Positions 32,200 to 40,772 of a stretch of 45,011 nucleotides of DNA are shown one piece after another. The stretch is from Bryobacterales bacterium (GTDB lineage Bacteria > Acidobacteriota > Terriglobia > Bryobacterales > UBA6623). The stretch covers positions 1-45,011 of the forward strand of contig JAJDZN010000001.1 of NCBI GenBank assembly GCA_022824585.1, in the 5' to 3' direction. The translations under genes were made by a program, and so were the position numbers. The notes beneath the pieces were generated by a model that saw only the letters and a program-made list of their open reading frames with translations, ran no database searches and was not told the DNA's origin. Each line of letters opens with the position of its first letter. Position 1 is the stretch's first letter.

Positions 32200-33585
32200 T
32201 CACATCACCTTGGGAATCGAATTCCACCAAGAAGTCAAAGCTGCTTTGAGCCTTGCCGCCACCTCTGCATGGCTTGCGGCCACGTTCGCTGTTTCGTCGA
32301 ACCCTTCGCGGAAGTCGTACAGCTCCAGATTCCCTCCGTCGGGATTCATCAGCAGCTTCCAGTTCCCGTCCCTCACCGCCAGGGCCGGGCTGCGGTCCGA
32401 CTCCAAGCCTGGGCGCAAATAGCTTGGCTCCCTGCCGTACTCCCAGAAGATCGCCCGCTCTCGCAAGGGCTCTTCTCCCTGAAACGCACGGCTCATGTCA
32501 ACCCCGTTAAACTCAGCATCCGGTACCGGGATTCCCGCCAGCTGACAGAACGTGGGGAACAGGTCCACGGCAGTGACGACGGTCTTGGAGTTCGTCACGC
32601 CAGAGGGGGCCTTGGCCGACCAGCGGACGATCAGAGGCTCGCGGATGCCTCCCTCGTAGAGGCTCCACTTGCGCCCGCGCAGTCCGTTCGTCTTGCCCGG
32701 AGGATCGTAACCCTCGTCGTAGTATCTCTTCCATGCGGTAGGGCCGTTGTCGCTGGCCAGCACTAGGATGGTGTCTTCTTCCAGCCCAAGACCGTCGACC
32801 TCGCGGAAGAGCCGCCCTAATTGGCGATCCATCTCGTCGATCACCGCAAAGTATTGCTGCCTGTACGGATTCGCGGCAAACTTCGCGAACTTGGCGAGCA
32901 GTTCCGGCTTCGGAAAGAAGCGGTCATGGACGTCGTTGAGCCAGACATGGAGATAGAACGAACGGTCCTTGTTCCTGCGGATGAAGTCAATTGCGCGATC
33001 GACGTAAATCTCGGTCATCTCGTGCTTGGGCACATCGCGGATTTCGCCTTGGCCAAGCTCCTTGCTCTGCTCTGACAGGCCGCCAGGGGGCAGGATGCGA
33101 TCCCCGAGTCCCTCGAACGACACAAGGGATTCCTCGAAGCCGTAGGCCTTTGGCAGCGGTGCATCGTCGACGTCGCGCCCCCCGCCCATGTGCCACTTCC
33201 CGAAATGCGCGGTGGCGTAGCCCGCATCCTGGAAAGTCCGGGCAATCGCGGGAACTGCCGGATCCAGGAAGTCTCGCATGCCGCGCTCCCGGTTGCGCTT
33301 GCGGGAGTTGAGATACGAATGAATCAGGTGCCGCGCCGGGTACTGGCCCGTCGTGATTCCGACCCTTGATGGCGAGCAGATCGGCGAGGCGACGTAGAAC
33401 TGCTCGAATCTGATGCCCTCAGCGGCCAAGCGATCGATGTTGGGGGTGGAGACGTCGGTATTGCCGTAGCAACTCAAGTCACCGTATCCCATGTCGTCAA
33501 TGAAGACGAAGACAAAATTAGGCCGGTCCGCAGCGAGAGCCACGAGCCCAGTGCCGAGCAGGGCGAGCAGAATCCGATAGAGCAT
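32200..33585 (-). CDS. Cys-type sulfatase, arylsulfatase-like, exported
   Basis: A 461-residue sulfatase. A Sec signal (YRILLALLGTGLVALAA) is followed by FVFIDDMGYGDLSCYGN with metal-binding Asp pairs, and by the formylglycine site C70 in CSPSRVGITTGQYPAR. HFGKWHMGG and VLASDNGPTAW complete the active site. It begins divergently to nothing within 300 bp and is followed by the M19 dipeptidase gene. Substrate specificity cannot be read. Confidence 0.94.
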   Translation of the reverse strand: MLYRILLALLGTGLVALAADRPNFVFVFIDDMGYGDLSCYGNTDVSTPNIDRLAAEGIRFEQFYVASPICSPSRVGITTGQYPARHLIHSYLNSRKRNRERGMRDFLDPAVPAIARTFQDAGYATAHFGKWHMGGGRDVDDAPLPKAYGFEESLVSFEGLGDRILPPGGLSEQSKELGQGEIRDVPKHEMTEIYVDRAIDFIRRNKDRSFYLHVWLNDVHDRFFPKPELLAKFAKFAANPYRQQYFAVIDEMDRQLGRLFREVDGLGLEEDTILVLASDNGPTAWKRYYDEGYDPPGKTNGLRGRKWSLYEGGIREPLIVRWSAKAPSGVTNSKTVVTAVDLFPTFCQLAGIPVPDAEFNGVDMSRAFQGEEPLRERAIFWEYGREPSYLRPGLESDRSPALAVRDGNWKLLMNPDGGNLELYDFREGFDETANVAASHAEVAARLKAALTSWWNSIPKVM

Positions 33586-33896
33586 GGAAGTCGACCCGGC
33601 CGCTCGTCAGGGCGGCCCGATGGTCTCCGCATGATACCCCGCCCTACCCCTCCGGGCGCGAACTCGGGTCGCTACCCGTTTGCTCGCACTAGGGCCTAGC
33701 GTCGACCACAACCACGCGCTCCACCCGGCCGACCGAAGGTGGGAGTGCTCGACAGCGTGCTCACGCTGCACCCTGTCGTTCCGGGCAAGTGGCTCGGGCG
33801 CTAGAGGCGGAGAATCGCCGTACGGTGTCGATGTGTGCAAGCGGGCGCAATGAGGCGTTTCCGGCAGCGCTGTCTGAAGTCTCGGAATTCCCGCAG
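33586..33896. other. Intergenic stretch, nothing recognised
   Basis: These 311 bases lie between the sulfatase start and the vapC stop. The frames present have no family features. The promoter of the sulfatase gene must be at its left end, but no boxes stood out. Confidence 0.4.
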
Positions 33897-34304
33897 TCAG
33901 CGTGCGCTCCAAATCCTCAGTGATGTGTGGCGAGCAATGTAGCTGAAATCCCGATCGCAGGTCAGCATGACCAGGTCATGCCGGATGCAGATTTGGGCTA
34001 GCAGTGCGTCGATGGTTCCTACCTGAATGCCACTGCGACGGCATTGGTTGCGAATTCTCGCCGCTTCGATGTGATCGTCGCGAGCCGGCATGACCAGAAA
34101 AATATCGGCAAAGCGATCGATGATCTGCTCCCCGTCACGTGGCCCAGACCACCCCTGCAGCAACTCTTGAAGGACCAACCCAGTGGCACACACCGCCTCG
34201 CCACCCAAGAGCGCATCCCGCAGGTACCTTACTTCCGGGACTGCTGCTGGAGAATCGCGCCTGAACGCCAAAGACCATACGCTGGTGTCTACGAATAGGC
34301 TCAC
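33897..34304 (-). CDS. vapC: VapC-type PIN-domain toxin
   Basis: A 135-residue PIN-domain ribonuclease, the toxin of a type II toxin-antitoxin pair. The acidic catalytic residues are visible: D6 in FVDTSVW, E47 in LQELLQG, D99 in GTIDALLAQ, and D117/D119 in LTCDRDFSYIA. Length is normal (about 130). The start is GTG at 34304, overlapping the vapB stop by GTGA, the usual coupling of antitoxin and toxin. The gene appears intact. Confidence 0.93.
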   Translation of the reverse strand: MSLFVDTSVWSLAFRRDSPAAVPEVRYLRDALLGGEAVCATGLVLQELLQGWSGPRDGEQIIDRFADIFLVMPARDDHIEAARIRNQCRRSGIQVGTIDALLAQICIRHDLVMLTCDRDFSYIARHTSLRIWSAR

Positions 34305-34501
34305 TCGCGGCTCCGTTCGCTCTTGTAGTCGTACTCACCGTCCGAATCAAGAGTTCCAAACAGGTCGAGCAGCCGCGCTTGGCTCCGGCGAGCAATGAAC
34401 TCTCGTAACGCACGGTTGACCGTAGCCTTCTTGGTCCGTTCGCCTCCGACAGCGAGGGCTCGTTTTAGCAGGTCTGGATCGATGCCTAGGTTCGTTGCCA
34501 T
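34301..34501 (-). CDS. vapB: VapB-family antitoxin
   Basis: A 66-residue antitoxin of the VapB/DUF2191 type. NLGIDPDLLKRALAVGGERT and KKATVNRALREFIARRSQ form the ribbon-helix-helix DNA-binding part, and the tail LLDLFGTLDSDGEYDYK would bind the toxin. The start at 34501 is preferred because the longer upstream frame has shadow-like, Cys-rich sequence. A palindrome sits exactly at the start, as expected for autoregulation by the VapBC complex. Confidence 0.9.
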   Translation of the reverse strand: MATNLGIDPDLLKRALAVGGERTKKATVNRALREFIARRSQARLLDLFGTLDSDGEYDYKSERSRE

Positions 34502-34520
34502 TGTGTAGATTATTACACAA
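34501..34520. promoter_or_regulatory. Palindrome at vapB start, probable VapBC operator
   Basis: TTGTGTA (34501-34507) and TACACAA (34514-34520) form a perfect 7-bp inverted repeat with a 6-bp spacer, directly at and upstream of the vapB ATG (minus strand). A further half-site-like CCACACAA follows at about 34525-34532. Position and symmetry fit binding by a ribbon-helix-helix antitoxin. Confidence 0.55.
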
Positions 34521-34856
34521 GTTTCCACACAACACAGTCCGACGATATTCGGCAAGCCACGCCACGCGTCGGAACCGAGGCATGAACAAAATGCACGCAG
34601 CCGCGAGCCTACCCCATTCCAGAGCGGCGGCACTCGTCCTGCGCCCGCTAGGCCACTGCGGACATCGCACACAGGTACCCGACGGCTGCGGAGTGGCCGT
34701 TTCTGCGACTGAACCGGTCTGGAGTCTCCGCCTTGCGCAGCTGGTATCGTGCCTCGTCAGCCTGCCATAGCAGGGCATTGTCCTCTTTGGAGAACGCGTG
34801 CGCGACTGACTCTATCGAACGGTGCGTCATACAGCCGTGGTAGCCTCCTAGAGCAG

Positions 34857-35420
34857 ATGCAACGACGCGCACTTTTCCTTGGAGTTGTTGGTGCCGCCAC
34901 GACAGCCGCAGCCCCGGCCGGGCACTGGAAGAATCACTTCGCCCAACAACTCCGCGACGACTTTCTGGCGCACTGGAAGGTCGAGAAGCAATACTCGCTC
35001 GATGTGTTGGACGCCATGCCGCTGGAGCATTTCGACCTCAAGCCGACCCCAGACCAGCGAAGTTTCCTTGACCAGATCGGGCACTACGCACACGCAAACA
35101 TCAACTATTTCAAGACTTTCGGGCTGCCGATCAGTCCACCCTCCGTGCCGGACGAAGAATCCCCACAGACCCTGCGCAACTATCTCGTTGCGTCATATGA
35201 CTACGTGGCCGAGGTACTTGCGGCGATCACCGAGAAGGACTTCAGCCGACGTGATCTCGATTTTGGCCCAGTCGGACCGAAGACCCTGCACACAGCCCAA
35301 GATGTGTTCATGAGGGCCTACATGCACTCCGCCCACCATCGGGGCTCGGTGGTTGTGTATCTCAGGCTTGCCGGGGTAGAGCCGCCTCGATGGAGATTCT
35401 CGGCGCAGGGGGCTAGGTAG
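34857..35420 (+). CDS. DinB-like (four-helix, metal-binding) protein
   Basis: A 187-residue protein with the DinB/YfiT-like four-helix-bundle pattern. WKVEKQYSLDVLDAMPLEHFDLKP opens the bundle. The His-rich QIGHYAHANINYFK and MHSAHHRGSVVVYLRLAGVEP supply the usual three-His metal site. The first 23 residues (MQRRALFLGVVGAATTAAAPAG) look like an export signal, which is common in acidobacterial members. The start at 34857 is preferred to 34749, which would place that signal internally. The family contains thiol-transferases of unknown substrates. A short hairpin follows the stop. Confidence 0.85.
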   Translation: MQRRALFLGVVGAATTAAAPAGHWKNHFAQQLRDDFLAHWKVEKQYSLDVLDAMPLEHFDLKPTPDQRSFLDQIGHYAHANINYFKTFGLPISPPSVPDEESPQTLRNYLVASYDYVAEVLAAITEKDFSRRDLDFGPVGPKTLHTAQDVFMRAYMHSAHHRGSVVVYLRLAGVEPPRWRFSAQGAR

Positions 35421-35439
35421 TCGCCGCACGATCGGCGAC
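35420..35439 (+). terminator. GC hairpin after the DinB-like gene
   Basis: GTCGCCG (35420-35426) and CGGCGAC (35433-35439) pair perfectly with a 6-nt loop, starting at the last base of the stop codon. There is no T-run after it, so it is at best a weak or Rho-assisted terminator. Confidence 0.4.
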
Positions 35440-35611
35440 GCCGTCACACCCTCTCGCCCGCTCATCCAAAGAACGGAGCGGCGAATGGGCCGCTGGGACG
35501 GCATCCAATGGCGGGCCTCCGGAGGAAGGCGATTCGCTATTGGCTCGTCTACACTAGAGTCCCGACGCGCGGCACCGCGCCAGAGCTCCGCGCGCGCCAT
35601 CCCAGGACACC

Positions 35612-36874
35612 ATGAACCGCAGAAATTTGCTGACCGCTGCAGCTGCCACAGCCGCTTCCTACAGGAAGATCCTTGGCGCCAATGATCGCATCCAGCTCGG
35701 GATCATCGGCACTGGCAACCGCGGCGGCCAAGTCTGGAAGGAAGCTCTCGAACAGCCTGATGCGGATCCGGTTGCCGCGTGCGACGTCTACGAACCCCAT
35801 CTGGAGAGTGCGCTGAGTGCCTCCAAGGGCCGGGCCAAGGCGTACAGGGACTTCCGCTCGCTCTTGGAGCACCGTCCGATGGACGCCGTGTTGATCGCCA
35901 CACCGGATCACTGGCATGCGATTCAGACGATCATGGCGTGCCGGGCCGGGCTAGACGTGTACGTGGAGAAGCCGCTCTCCTTGATGGTTGAGGAGGGCCG
36001 CAAGATGGTCGATGCTGCCCGCCAGCACGACCGAGTCGTGCAGACCGGCAGCCAGCAGCGCTCGGGCCCGCACTACATCGAGGCGATCGAGATCGTTCGC
36101 TCCGGCGAGATCGGCGACGTTCACCACGTGGAAGCCGGAATGGAGCGAAATTCGATGCCGGGCTTCGGAACGCCGCAAGACGCCGAGCCGCCGGCCGACT
36201 TCAACTACGACATGTGGTTGGGACCGGCGCCGGCGCGACGGTACAACCCTCTGCGCGGCCACTACCACTTCCGCTGGTTCTGGGACCAGTCTGGCGGACA
36301 GATGACCAACTGGGGAGCCCACAACATCGATATCGCCCGCTGGGGCATGGGCGTCGAGTCCCCTACGTCCGTGATGGGCTGCGGCGGGCGATTCGCCATC
36401 AAGGACAACGGCGAGACGCCCGACATCCAAGAAGTGCTCTACGAGGTCGATCAGGGGATTCTGACCTGGTCTGTCCGAGAACTGAACGGCTCCCGCGGTT
36501 CATATCTCGTTTTTCACGGCACGAAGGCTGACCTAGACGTCGACCGTAGCGGTTACTCCTTGCGCGGCCAGAAGTGGCAGCGAAAGGATCCTGCAATGGC
36601 CAACGACCGCGAGTCAAGGCCGGAAAACGCCTCTCGCAGACTCACGGCTCAGCACATCCGCAACTTCCTCGACTGCGTCAAGAGTCGCGAGCGTCCCAAT
36701 GCCGACGTGGAGATCGGCCATCGCACGGCGGTGTTCTGCCACTTGGGCAATATCGCTACCCGCCTCGGCCGGTCCTTGCAATGGGACGGGGCAAAGGAGC
36801 GGTTCGAAGCGGACGAGGAAGCGAATCGCTCGCTGTCCAAGCCCTACCGCAGTCCTTGGACGCTGGACATCTAA
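35612..36874 (+). CDS. Gfo/Idh/MocA-family oxidoreductase, Tat-exported
   Basis: A 420-residue NAD(P)-dependent sugar or inositol oxidoreductase of the Gfo/Idh/MocA family. A twin-Arg signal (NRRNLLTAAAATAAS) precedes the Rossmann domain with LGIIGTGNRGGQ (29-40), CDVY for the cofactor ribose, LIATPDHWHAIQTIMA, and the conserved EKP at 119-121. GGQMTNWGAHNIDIARWGMG carries the usual active-site His. Tat export fits a tightly bound cofactor, as in glucose-fructose oxidoreductase. A role in 3-oxidation of glycosides is suggested by DUF1080 elsewhere in the window, but the substrate is not known. Confidence 0.93.
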   Translation: MNRRNLLTAAAATAASYRKILGANDRIQLGIIGTGNRGGQVWKEALEQPDADPVAACDVYEPHLESALSASKGRAKAYRDFRSLLEHRPMDAVLIATPDHWHAIQTIMACRAGLDVYVEKPLSLMVEEGRKMVDAARQHDRVVQTGSQQRSGPHYIEAIEIVRSGEIGDVHHVEAGMERNSMPGFGTPQDAEPPADFNYDMWLGPAPARRYNPLRGHYHFRWFWDQSGGQMTNWGAHNIDIARWGMGVESPTSVMGCGGRFAIKDNGETPDIQEVLYEVDQGILTWSVRELNGSRGSYLVFHGTKADLDVDRSGYSLRGQKWQRKDPAMANDRESRPENASRRLTAQHIRNFLDCVKSRERPNADVEIGHRTAVFCHLGNIATRLGRSLQWDGAKERFEADEEANRSLSKPYRSPWTLDI

Positions 36875-36902
36875 CCGCACCCCAACAGGAAGCGTGCGCC
36901 GC

Positions 36903-36919
36903 CGCGGCCGATGGCCGCG
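36903..36919. terminator. Bidirectional terminator-like hairpin
   Basis: CGCGGCC (36903-36909), loop GAT, GGCCGCG (36913-36919) is a perfect 7-bp stem in the 73-bp space between the convergent Gfo/Idh/MocA and alpha/beta hydrolase genes. Position is ideal for a two-way terminator, but no T-run is present on either side. Confidence 0.45.
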
Positions 36920-36947
36920 TCTCTGCGCCGACTCAGCCCGGCCGCAG

Positions 36948-37919
36948 TTAGGGCGATTCGCTGCGTGCCCTTGCTTCCACCCGGCCGATCACGTCTCGAA
37001 CGGCATCCACCACAACGCCGGGCCGGTCGTGCTGGATGAAGTGCCCGGCACCTTCCACGACCCGCCACTCGCTGTTGGTTGACAGTAGGCCCAGGTCCTC
37101 CTGCATGCGATGCCAGAAGTCGGCTCGCTGCCTTCCTTCGGTCAAGACCACGAGTGGCTTGTCGCCGAAGCGGACAGAACTGTCGGCAACCTGCCGCATG
37201 CTCTGGCGCAGGCGGTACATTTCCGTTGAGGCCGCGTGGAGGGTTCGATTGCTCATCAGTAGATCCTTCTCTAGCTGTCGCACCGAACTGTCTCGCGAAT
37301 CGGGATCACCTGCCGGCACGGGTAGCAGCAACCGCGCAAATCCCAGCGGCCCCAGGACCTTCAGCACCCGCGCGATGCCCTCGATCTCCTCCAGATCCAA
37401 CGTGCGATGAGCCTGATCCGAGTGCGAGGAATCCACCAAGACCACGCCCTCGAAGTCACTCGGGAAGCGAGTGGCATACAACTGCATCAACAGGCCCCCG
37501 AACGAATGGCCGACGAGAACATAAGGCGGTTTTATATCAGCGGCTTGCAGGAGCATTCTCAACTCTTGCACGATTGTGTCGGCAGTCCGCGGCGAACTGG
37601 CCGGCTCACTCCAGCCGTAGCCCGGTCGGTCGTAACTGCATACGCGCGTGAAGGCGGCGATCTCGGAGAATACCGACATCCACGCCAGCGAATTGCCAGG
37701 CAGGCCCGCCTCGAGGATCACAGTTGGGGAGCCCTCCCCGGCGCAGTGCACGTGAACCTGCCGGTCGTCCCACTCGACCAGCCTGCCGGGCGGAGGGTTG
37801 TCGCGAAGGCTGAGATGGGATAGCAGGGCTTGCATTCCCGCTGTCGCGGCGACGGTGACGACGACCGTCGCGCCTGTCCAGAGGACGATGCGCTTCAACC
37901 ACTTCTTCACTAGATCCAT
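36948..37919 (-). CDS. Alpha/beta hydrolase, membrane-anchored
   Basis: A 323-residue alpha/beta hydrolase with an N-terminal anchor (about residues 8-28, IVLWTGATVVVTVAATAGM) that places the enzyme on the outer face of the membrane. VCSYDRPGYGWSE precedes the nucleophile elbow LVGHSFGG (Ser near 139). VVLVDSSHSDQ is family-typical, and the catalytic His is in GAGHFIQHDRPGVVVDAV near the C-terminus. The start at 37919 is an ATG; the upstream in-frame TTG at 37955 is less likely. The substrate is unknown. Confidence 0.88.
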   Translation of the reverse strand: MDLVKKWLKRIVLWTGATVVVTVAATAGMQALLSHLSLRDNPPPGRLVEWDDRQVHVHCAGEGSPTVILEAGLPGNSLAWMSVFSEIAAFTRVCSYDRPGYGWSEPASSPRTADTIVQELRMLLQAADIKPPYVLVGHSFGGLLMQLYATRFPSDFEGVVLVDSSHSDQAHRTLDLEEIEGIARVLKVLGPLGFARLLLPVPAGDPDSRDSSVRQLEKDLLMSNRTLHAASTEMYRLRQSMRQVADSSVRFGDKPLVVLTEGRQRADFWHRMQEDLGLLSTNSEWRVVEGAGHFIQHDRPGVVVDAVRDVIGRVEARARSESP

Positions 37920-38076
37920 TAGACGCCGACCGAGCCGAGCGAGTTTTGCTGTCAAGCTCGGCGATCGCTAACGAAGCGCCGACGCAATCGCATTCGGGCA
38001 ACACTCGGCCAGACCACCCCGGCCAAGGCCGGAACTCGACTCAGGATGACGATCAGGATCGGGCCAGCAGCGATTC

Positions 38077-39402
38077 CTACGATGCGATCTTGTACAACGT
38101 GGAGTACGTTCTAATGAGCAGCCCGGAGTCAACGATCGCCGGCGTGGCCATGCACATCTCCCCTAGCTCGTTGGCTCCCAGCAGTTTGAATTCGGGTCCA
38201 GCTTCGACGACGAATGTGGTGCCAGCCTCGTCGAGACAGAACAGCTTGCCGTTGTAAGCCCATGGCGACGCCGTGAAGTTCATGGAATCACGCGATACAC
38301 GCTGCTTGCCGTACATCTCTTCCCCGGTCTTCGCATCGTGGCAAGTAAGGAAACCCCGGTCGAAGAGCGTGTAGTAGTACCCCTTGTAGACCAAACCGGA
38401 CGGGTGATACGGCCCGCCCTGCGGAATGCTCCAAGCGATGTACTCGTTCGACGTCACACCTTCCGGCAAAGTAATATCGCCAGACGCTCCGGGGCGGATC
38501 GCGTAGATCGGGCGCTCCGGGCTGCTCATATAGCCAGAGGTCACGTACAGCAGTCCGCCGGTAGAGAACGGCGTGGGGATGGCAAGTGTCGACAGACGGC
38601 TCAATTCCCACAGCACCTTCCCGTCAAGATCGTACGAGCGCAGCTTCTGGCGGCTCATTGAAATGATCTCGGTGCGCTCTGCGTGCTCCCAGATGTATGG
38701 AGTGGACCACCCGGTGCCCTCATCGCGCTCTACGCGCCAGATTTCCTGACCTGTCATCTTGTCCAAGGCAATCAAGTAAGACTGGTCCTCACTGTCGTTC
38801 GCAATGTACAGCCTTCCGCCGTGCAGCGCGGGCGATGACGCTGTACCGTAGCCCCAGCGAGTGCGCACCGGCGCCCACTCCTTCGACCAGAGCACCTTGC
38901 CGTTGTAGTCGAGACACCATGTCCCGAGATCGCCGACGTGCGCGTAAAGGCGTTCACCATCCGTAACGCAGGTCTCGGAAGCATACGAGTTCTTGCGGTG
39001 ACGGCCAACTTTTGGCACACCTCGGTGCAGTTCGGTCTGCCACCGTTCCTTGCCGCTGCCAAGCTCTAGGCAGCGGGCCAGCCAGCGGTGCTCGTCGTCC
39101 GGTCTGGGGCTCTCTACAGCACCCTGATAGAAGCCGGCCTCTGGTGTAGCGGTCATGCTCGTCGCATGCGCGGAAGTCAGAAAGATCCGTTCTCCCCAAG
39201 TGATTGGTGACGACCAGCCGCTGCCGCCGATGGCGGCTTTCCACGCGACGTTCTCATTCGCGCTCCAAGTTTCTGGCAATCCCGTCTCGTTCGCTGGCAC
39301 GCCGGTCGAATCCGGTCCGCGGAATTTCGACCAGTTGGCCGCCATTCCCGGCACCGCCAGCGGCGCTGACGCAACGGAAAGAAAGCTCCTTCGGCTCAGC
39401 AT
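38077..39402 (-). CDS. PQQ-type beta-propeller protein (BamB-like), exported
   Basis: A 441-residue eight-bladed propeller-like protein. The N-terminal LSRRSFLSVASAPLA is a Tat-like signal. NWSKFRGPDSTGV and ENVAWKAAIGGSGWSSPI are the usual first blades of this group in Planctomycetota and Acidobacteriota. Repeats such as LIALDKMTGQEIWRV, LRSYDLDGKVLWEL and LTCHDAKTGEEMYGKQ follow the A-x-D-x-x-T-G-x-x-x-W pattern. The start at 39402 has GAGGAAAAA upstream. No dehydrogenase active-site residues are seen, so it is likely a scaffold or binding protein rather than an enzyme. Confidence 0.87.
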   Translation of the reverse strand: MLSRRSFLSVASAPLAVPGMAANWSKFRGPDSTGVPANETGLPETWSANENVAWKAAIGGSGWSSPITWGERIFLTSAHATSMTATPEAGFYQGAVESPRPDDEHRWLARCLELGSGKERWQTELHRGVPKVGRHRKNSYASETCVTDGERLYAHVGDLGTWCLDYNGKVLWSKEWAPVRTRWGYGTASSPALHGGRLYIANDSEDQSYLIALDKMTGQEIWRVERDEGTGWSTPYIWEHAERTEIISMSRQKLRSYDLDGKVLWELSRLSTLAIPTPFSTGGLLYVTSGYMSSPERPIYAIRPGASGDITLPEGVTSNEYIAWSIPQGGPYHPSGLVYKGYYYTLFDRGFLTCHDAKTGEEMYGKQRVSRDSMNFTASPWAYNGKLFCLDEAGTTFVVEAGPEFKLLGANELGEMCMATPAIVDSGLLIRTYSTLYKIAS

Positions 39403-39695
39403 CTTTTTCCTCTCAGTCAGGCAGGGACCGTCGTCGCCCACATCCATCAAGTATGGTGCCCTCTACTGTAGCGCGAAGACCTCGAACGCAGTACTCCTTC
39501 GGAATCCCGGATACTCAGCGACCCTCGACACATGGAACGGTCTTCAGGTTAGAGGCAACGAAGGGACGCTGCGGTCGCGTCGAGAATGGCAGCGTCGTGC
39601 GGGCATGCGCAGAGAGCCGTTCCGATTCCTGCAAGACCCTTCGGTCTGGCGCTCCAAGGAGCGCGCTATAATTCCCGGTCTTGCTAGCAATTTCA

Positions 39696-40664
39696 ATGCC
39701 GTCGCAGGTTGGATCCATCAAGACGATTAAGATTCGCGATGTTTGGCCGAAGGAAGATGCGGACTTCACACCATGGCTCAAGAGCAATATCGGAGAGCTT
39801 GACAAGGAACTCGGCCTGGGCCTGACAAATCCTAGAGACGAAGTCGGAGCCGGCGACTTCAGAATCGACCTTGTGGCCGATACAAACCTAGGAGAAGTCG
39901 TGATCGAGAATCAATTCGGTCGAAGCGATCACCGCCACCTCGGTCAGTTGGTCACTTACCTAGCAAACCGCGACGTTCAGCGAGCGATCTGGCTCGTTGA
40001 AGAAGGGAGGTCGGAGCACGTTAGGGCTGTTGAGATGTTGAACGAGCGAAGCCTGGGACAAATCTGGATGGTCAAGGTTCGCACGATCAAGATCGGCGAG
40101 TCGGCAGCCGCCCCGCTCTTCACGGTCATCGTCGAGCCCTCTGACGTCGAGGAACTTGCGGAACCAACTGTACTCACCGCCAGCCAAGTCAAGAAACGTG
40201 ATTTCTTGGCCGCTGTGTATGCTCGGGCGAGAGAAGGAGGCATTGACTCGCCATTCAAGAATCTCTCGCCGAGCATCCACGGAATCCAGAGCACCCCCGC
40301 AAGGGGTCAGGGCCTGCTCTACCGAATTGCGGTCAATCGCGACGAGTCGCGTGTTGTGATCACAAACAGAAGCGGCAAGTGGCTCGGAGCGCTCTCTGCG
40401 TTGCTCAAGAGCCGAAAAGAGATCAATGACGCGTTCGACGAGGCCGGCCTTCCGGGGCAACTGGAATGGTCAGAGCAAATGACCGCCGGACGCTGGGCGA
40501 TCCGCTACAAAGTTGACATCTCCTACCAAGGCGAACTGAGGGTCGAAGAGATGAATGAACTCAACCGGGCTGCGTCCGAGATGAAGCGAGTCTTCGACCC
40601 GTACGTCAAACAGCTCGATCCGCAACTCGAAGACTACAATTCAGATACCGACCAAGAGACCTGA
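39696..40664 (+). CDS. DUF4268-like protein with PD-(D/E)XK nuclease-like N-terminal domain
   Basis: A 322-residue soluble protein. The N-terminal half has a restriction-endonuclease-like core. DFRIDLVAD supplies an Asp (D58). LGEVVIENQFGRSDHRHLGQLVTYLAN supplies E71-x-Q73 where many nucleases have ExK, followed by the typical DH.HLGQLLTY helix of DUF4268-associated proteins. The C-terminal part (about 180-320), with SGKWLGALSALLKSRKEINDAFD and GRWAIRYKVDI, matches the DUF4268 pattern. ATG at 39696 is used; a TTG 15 bases upstream is possible. It is an orphan, without a methyltransferase or specificity partner. Defence or repair roles are guesses. Confidence 0.78.
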   Translation: MPSQVGSIKTIKIRDVWPKEDADFTPWLKSNIGELDKELGLGLTNPRDEVGAGDFRIDLVADTNLGEVVIENQFGRSDHRHLGQLVTYLANRDVQRAIWLVEEGRSEHVRAVEMLNERSLGQIWMVKVRTIKIGESAAAPLFTVIVEPSDVEELAEPTVLTASQVKKRDFLAAVYARAREGGIDSPFKNLSPSIHGIQSTPARGQGLLYRIAVNRDESRVVITNRSGKWLGALSALLKSRKEINDAFDEAGLPGQLEWSEQMTAGRWAIRYKVDISYQGELRVEEMNELNRAASEMKRVFDPYVKQLDPQLEDYNSDTDQET

Positions 40665-40671
40665 CACGAAA

Positions 40672-40690
40672 GGCGGCTTGGGCAGCCGTC
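40672..40690 (+). terminator. Hairpin after the DUF4268-like gene
   Basis: GGCGGCT (40672-40678) pairs with AGCCGTC (40684-40690), one G-T pair included, with loop TGGGC, 8 bases after the stop. No T-run follows, so termination efficiency cannot be judged. Confidence 0.35.
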
Positions 40691-40772
40691 ACCCGTACCC
40701 AGGCCTCCACCGCTCGGTCGGAAGTGTCGGTACGATATTGCACGGACTACGAATAGCGAAAGGGGACTTGCC

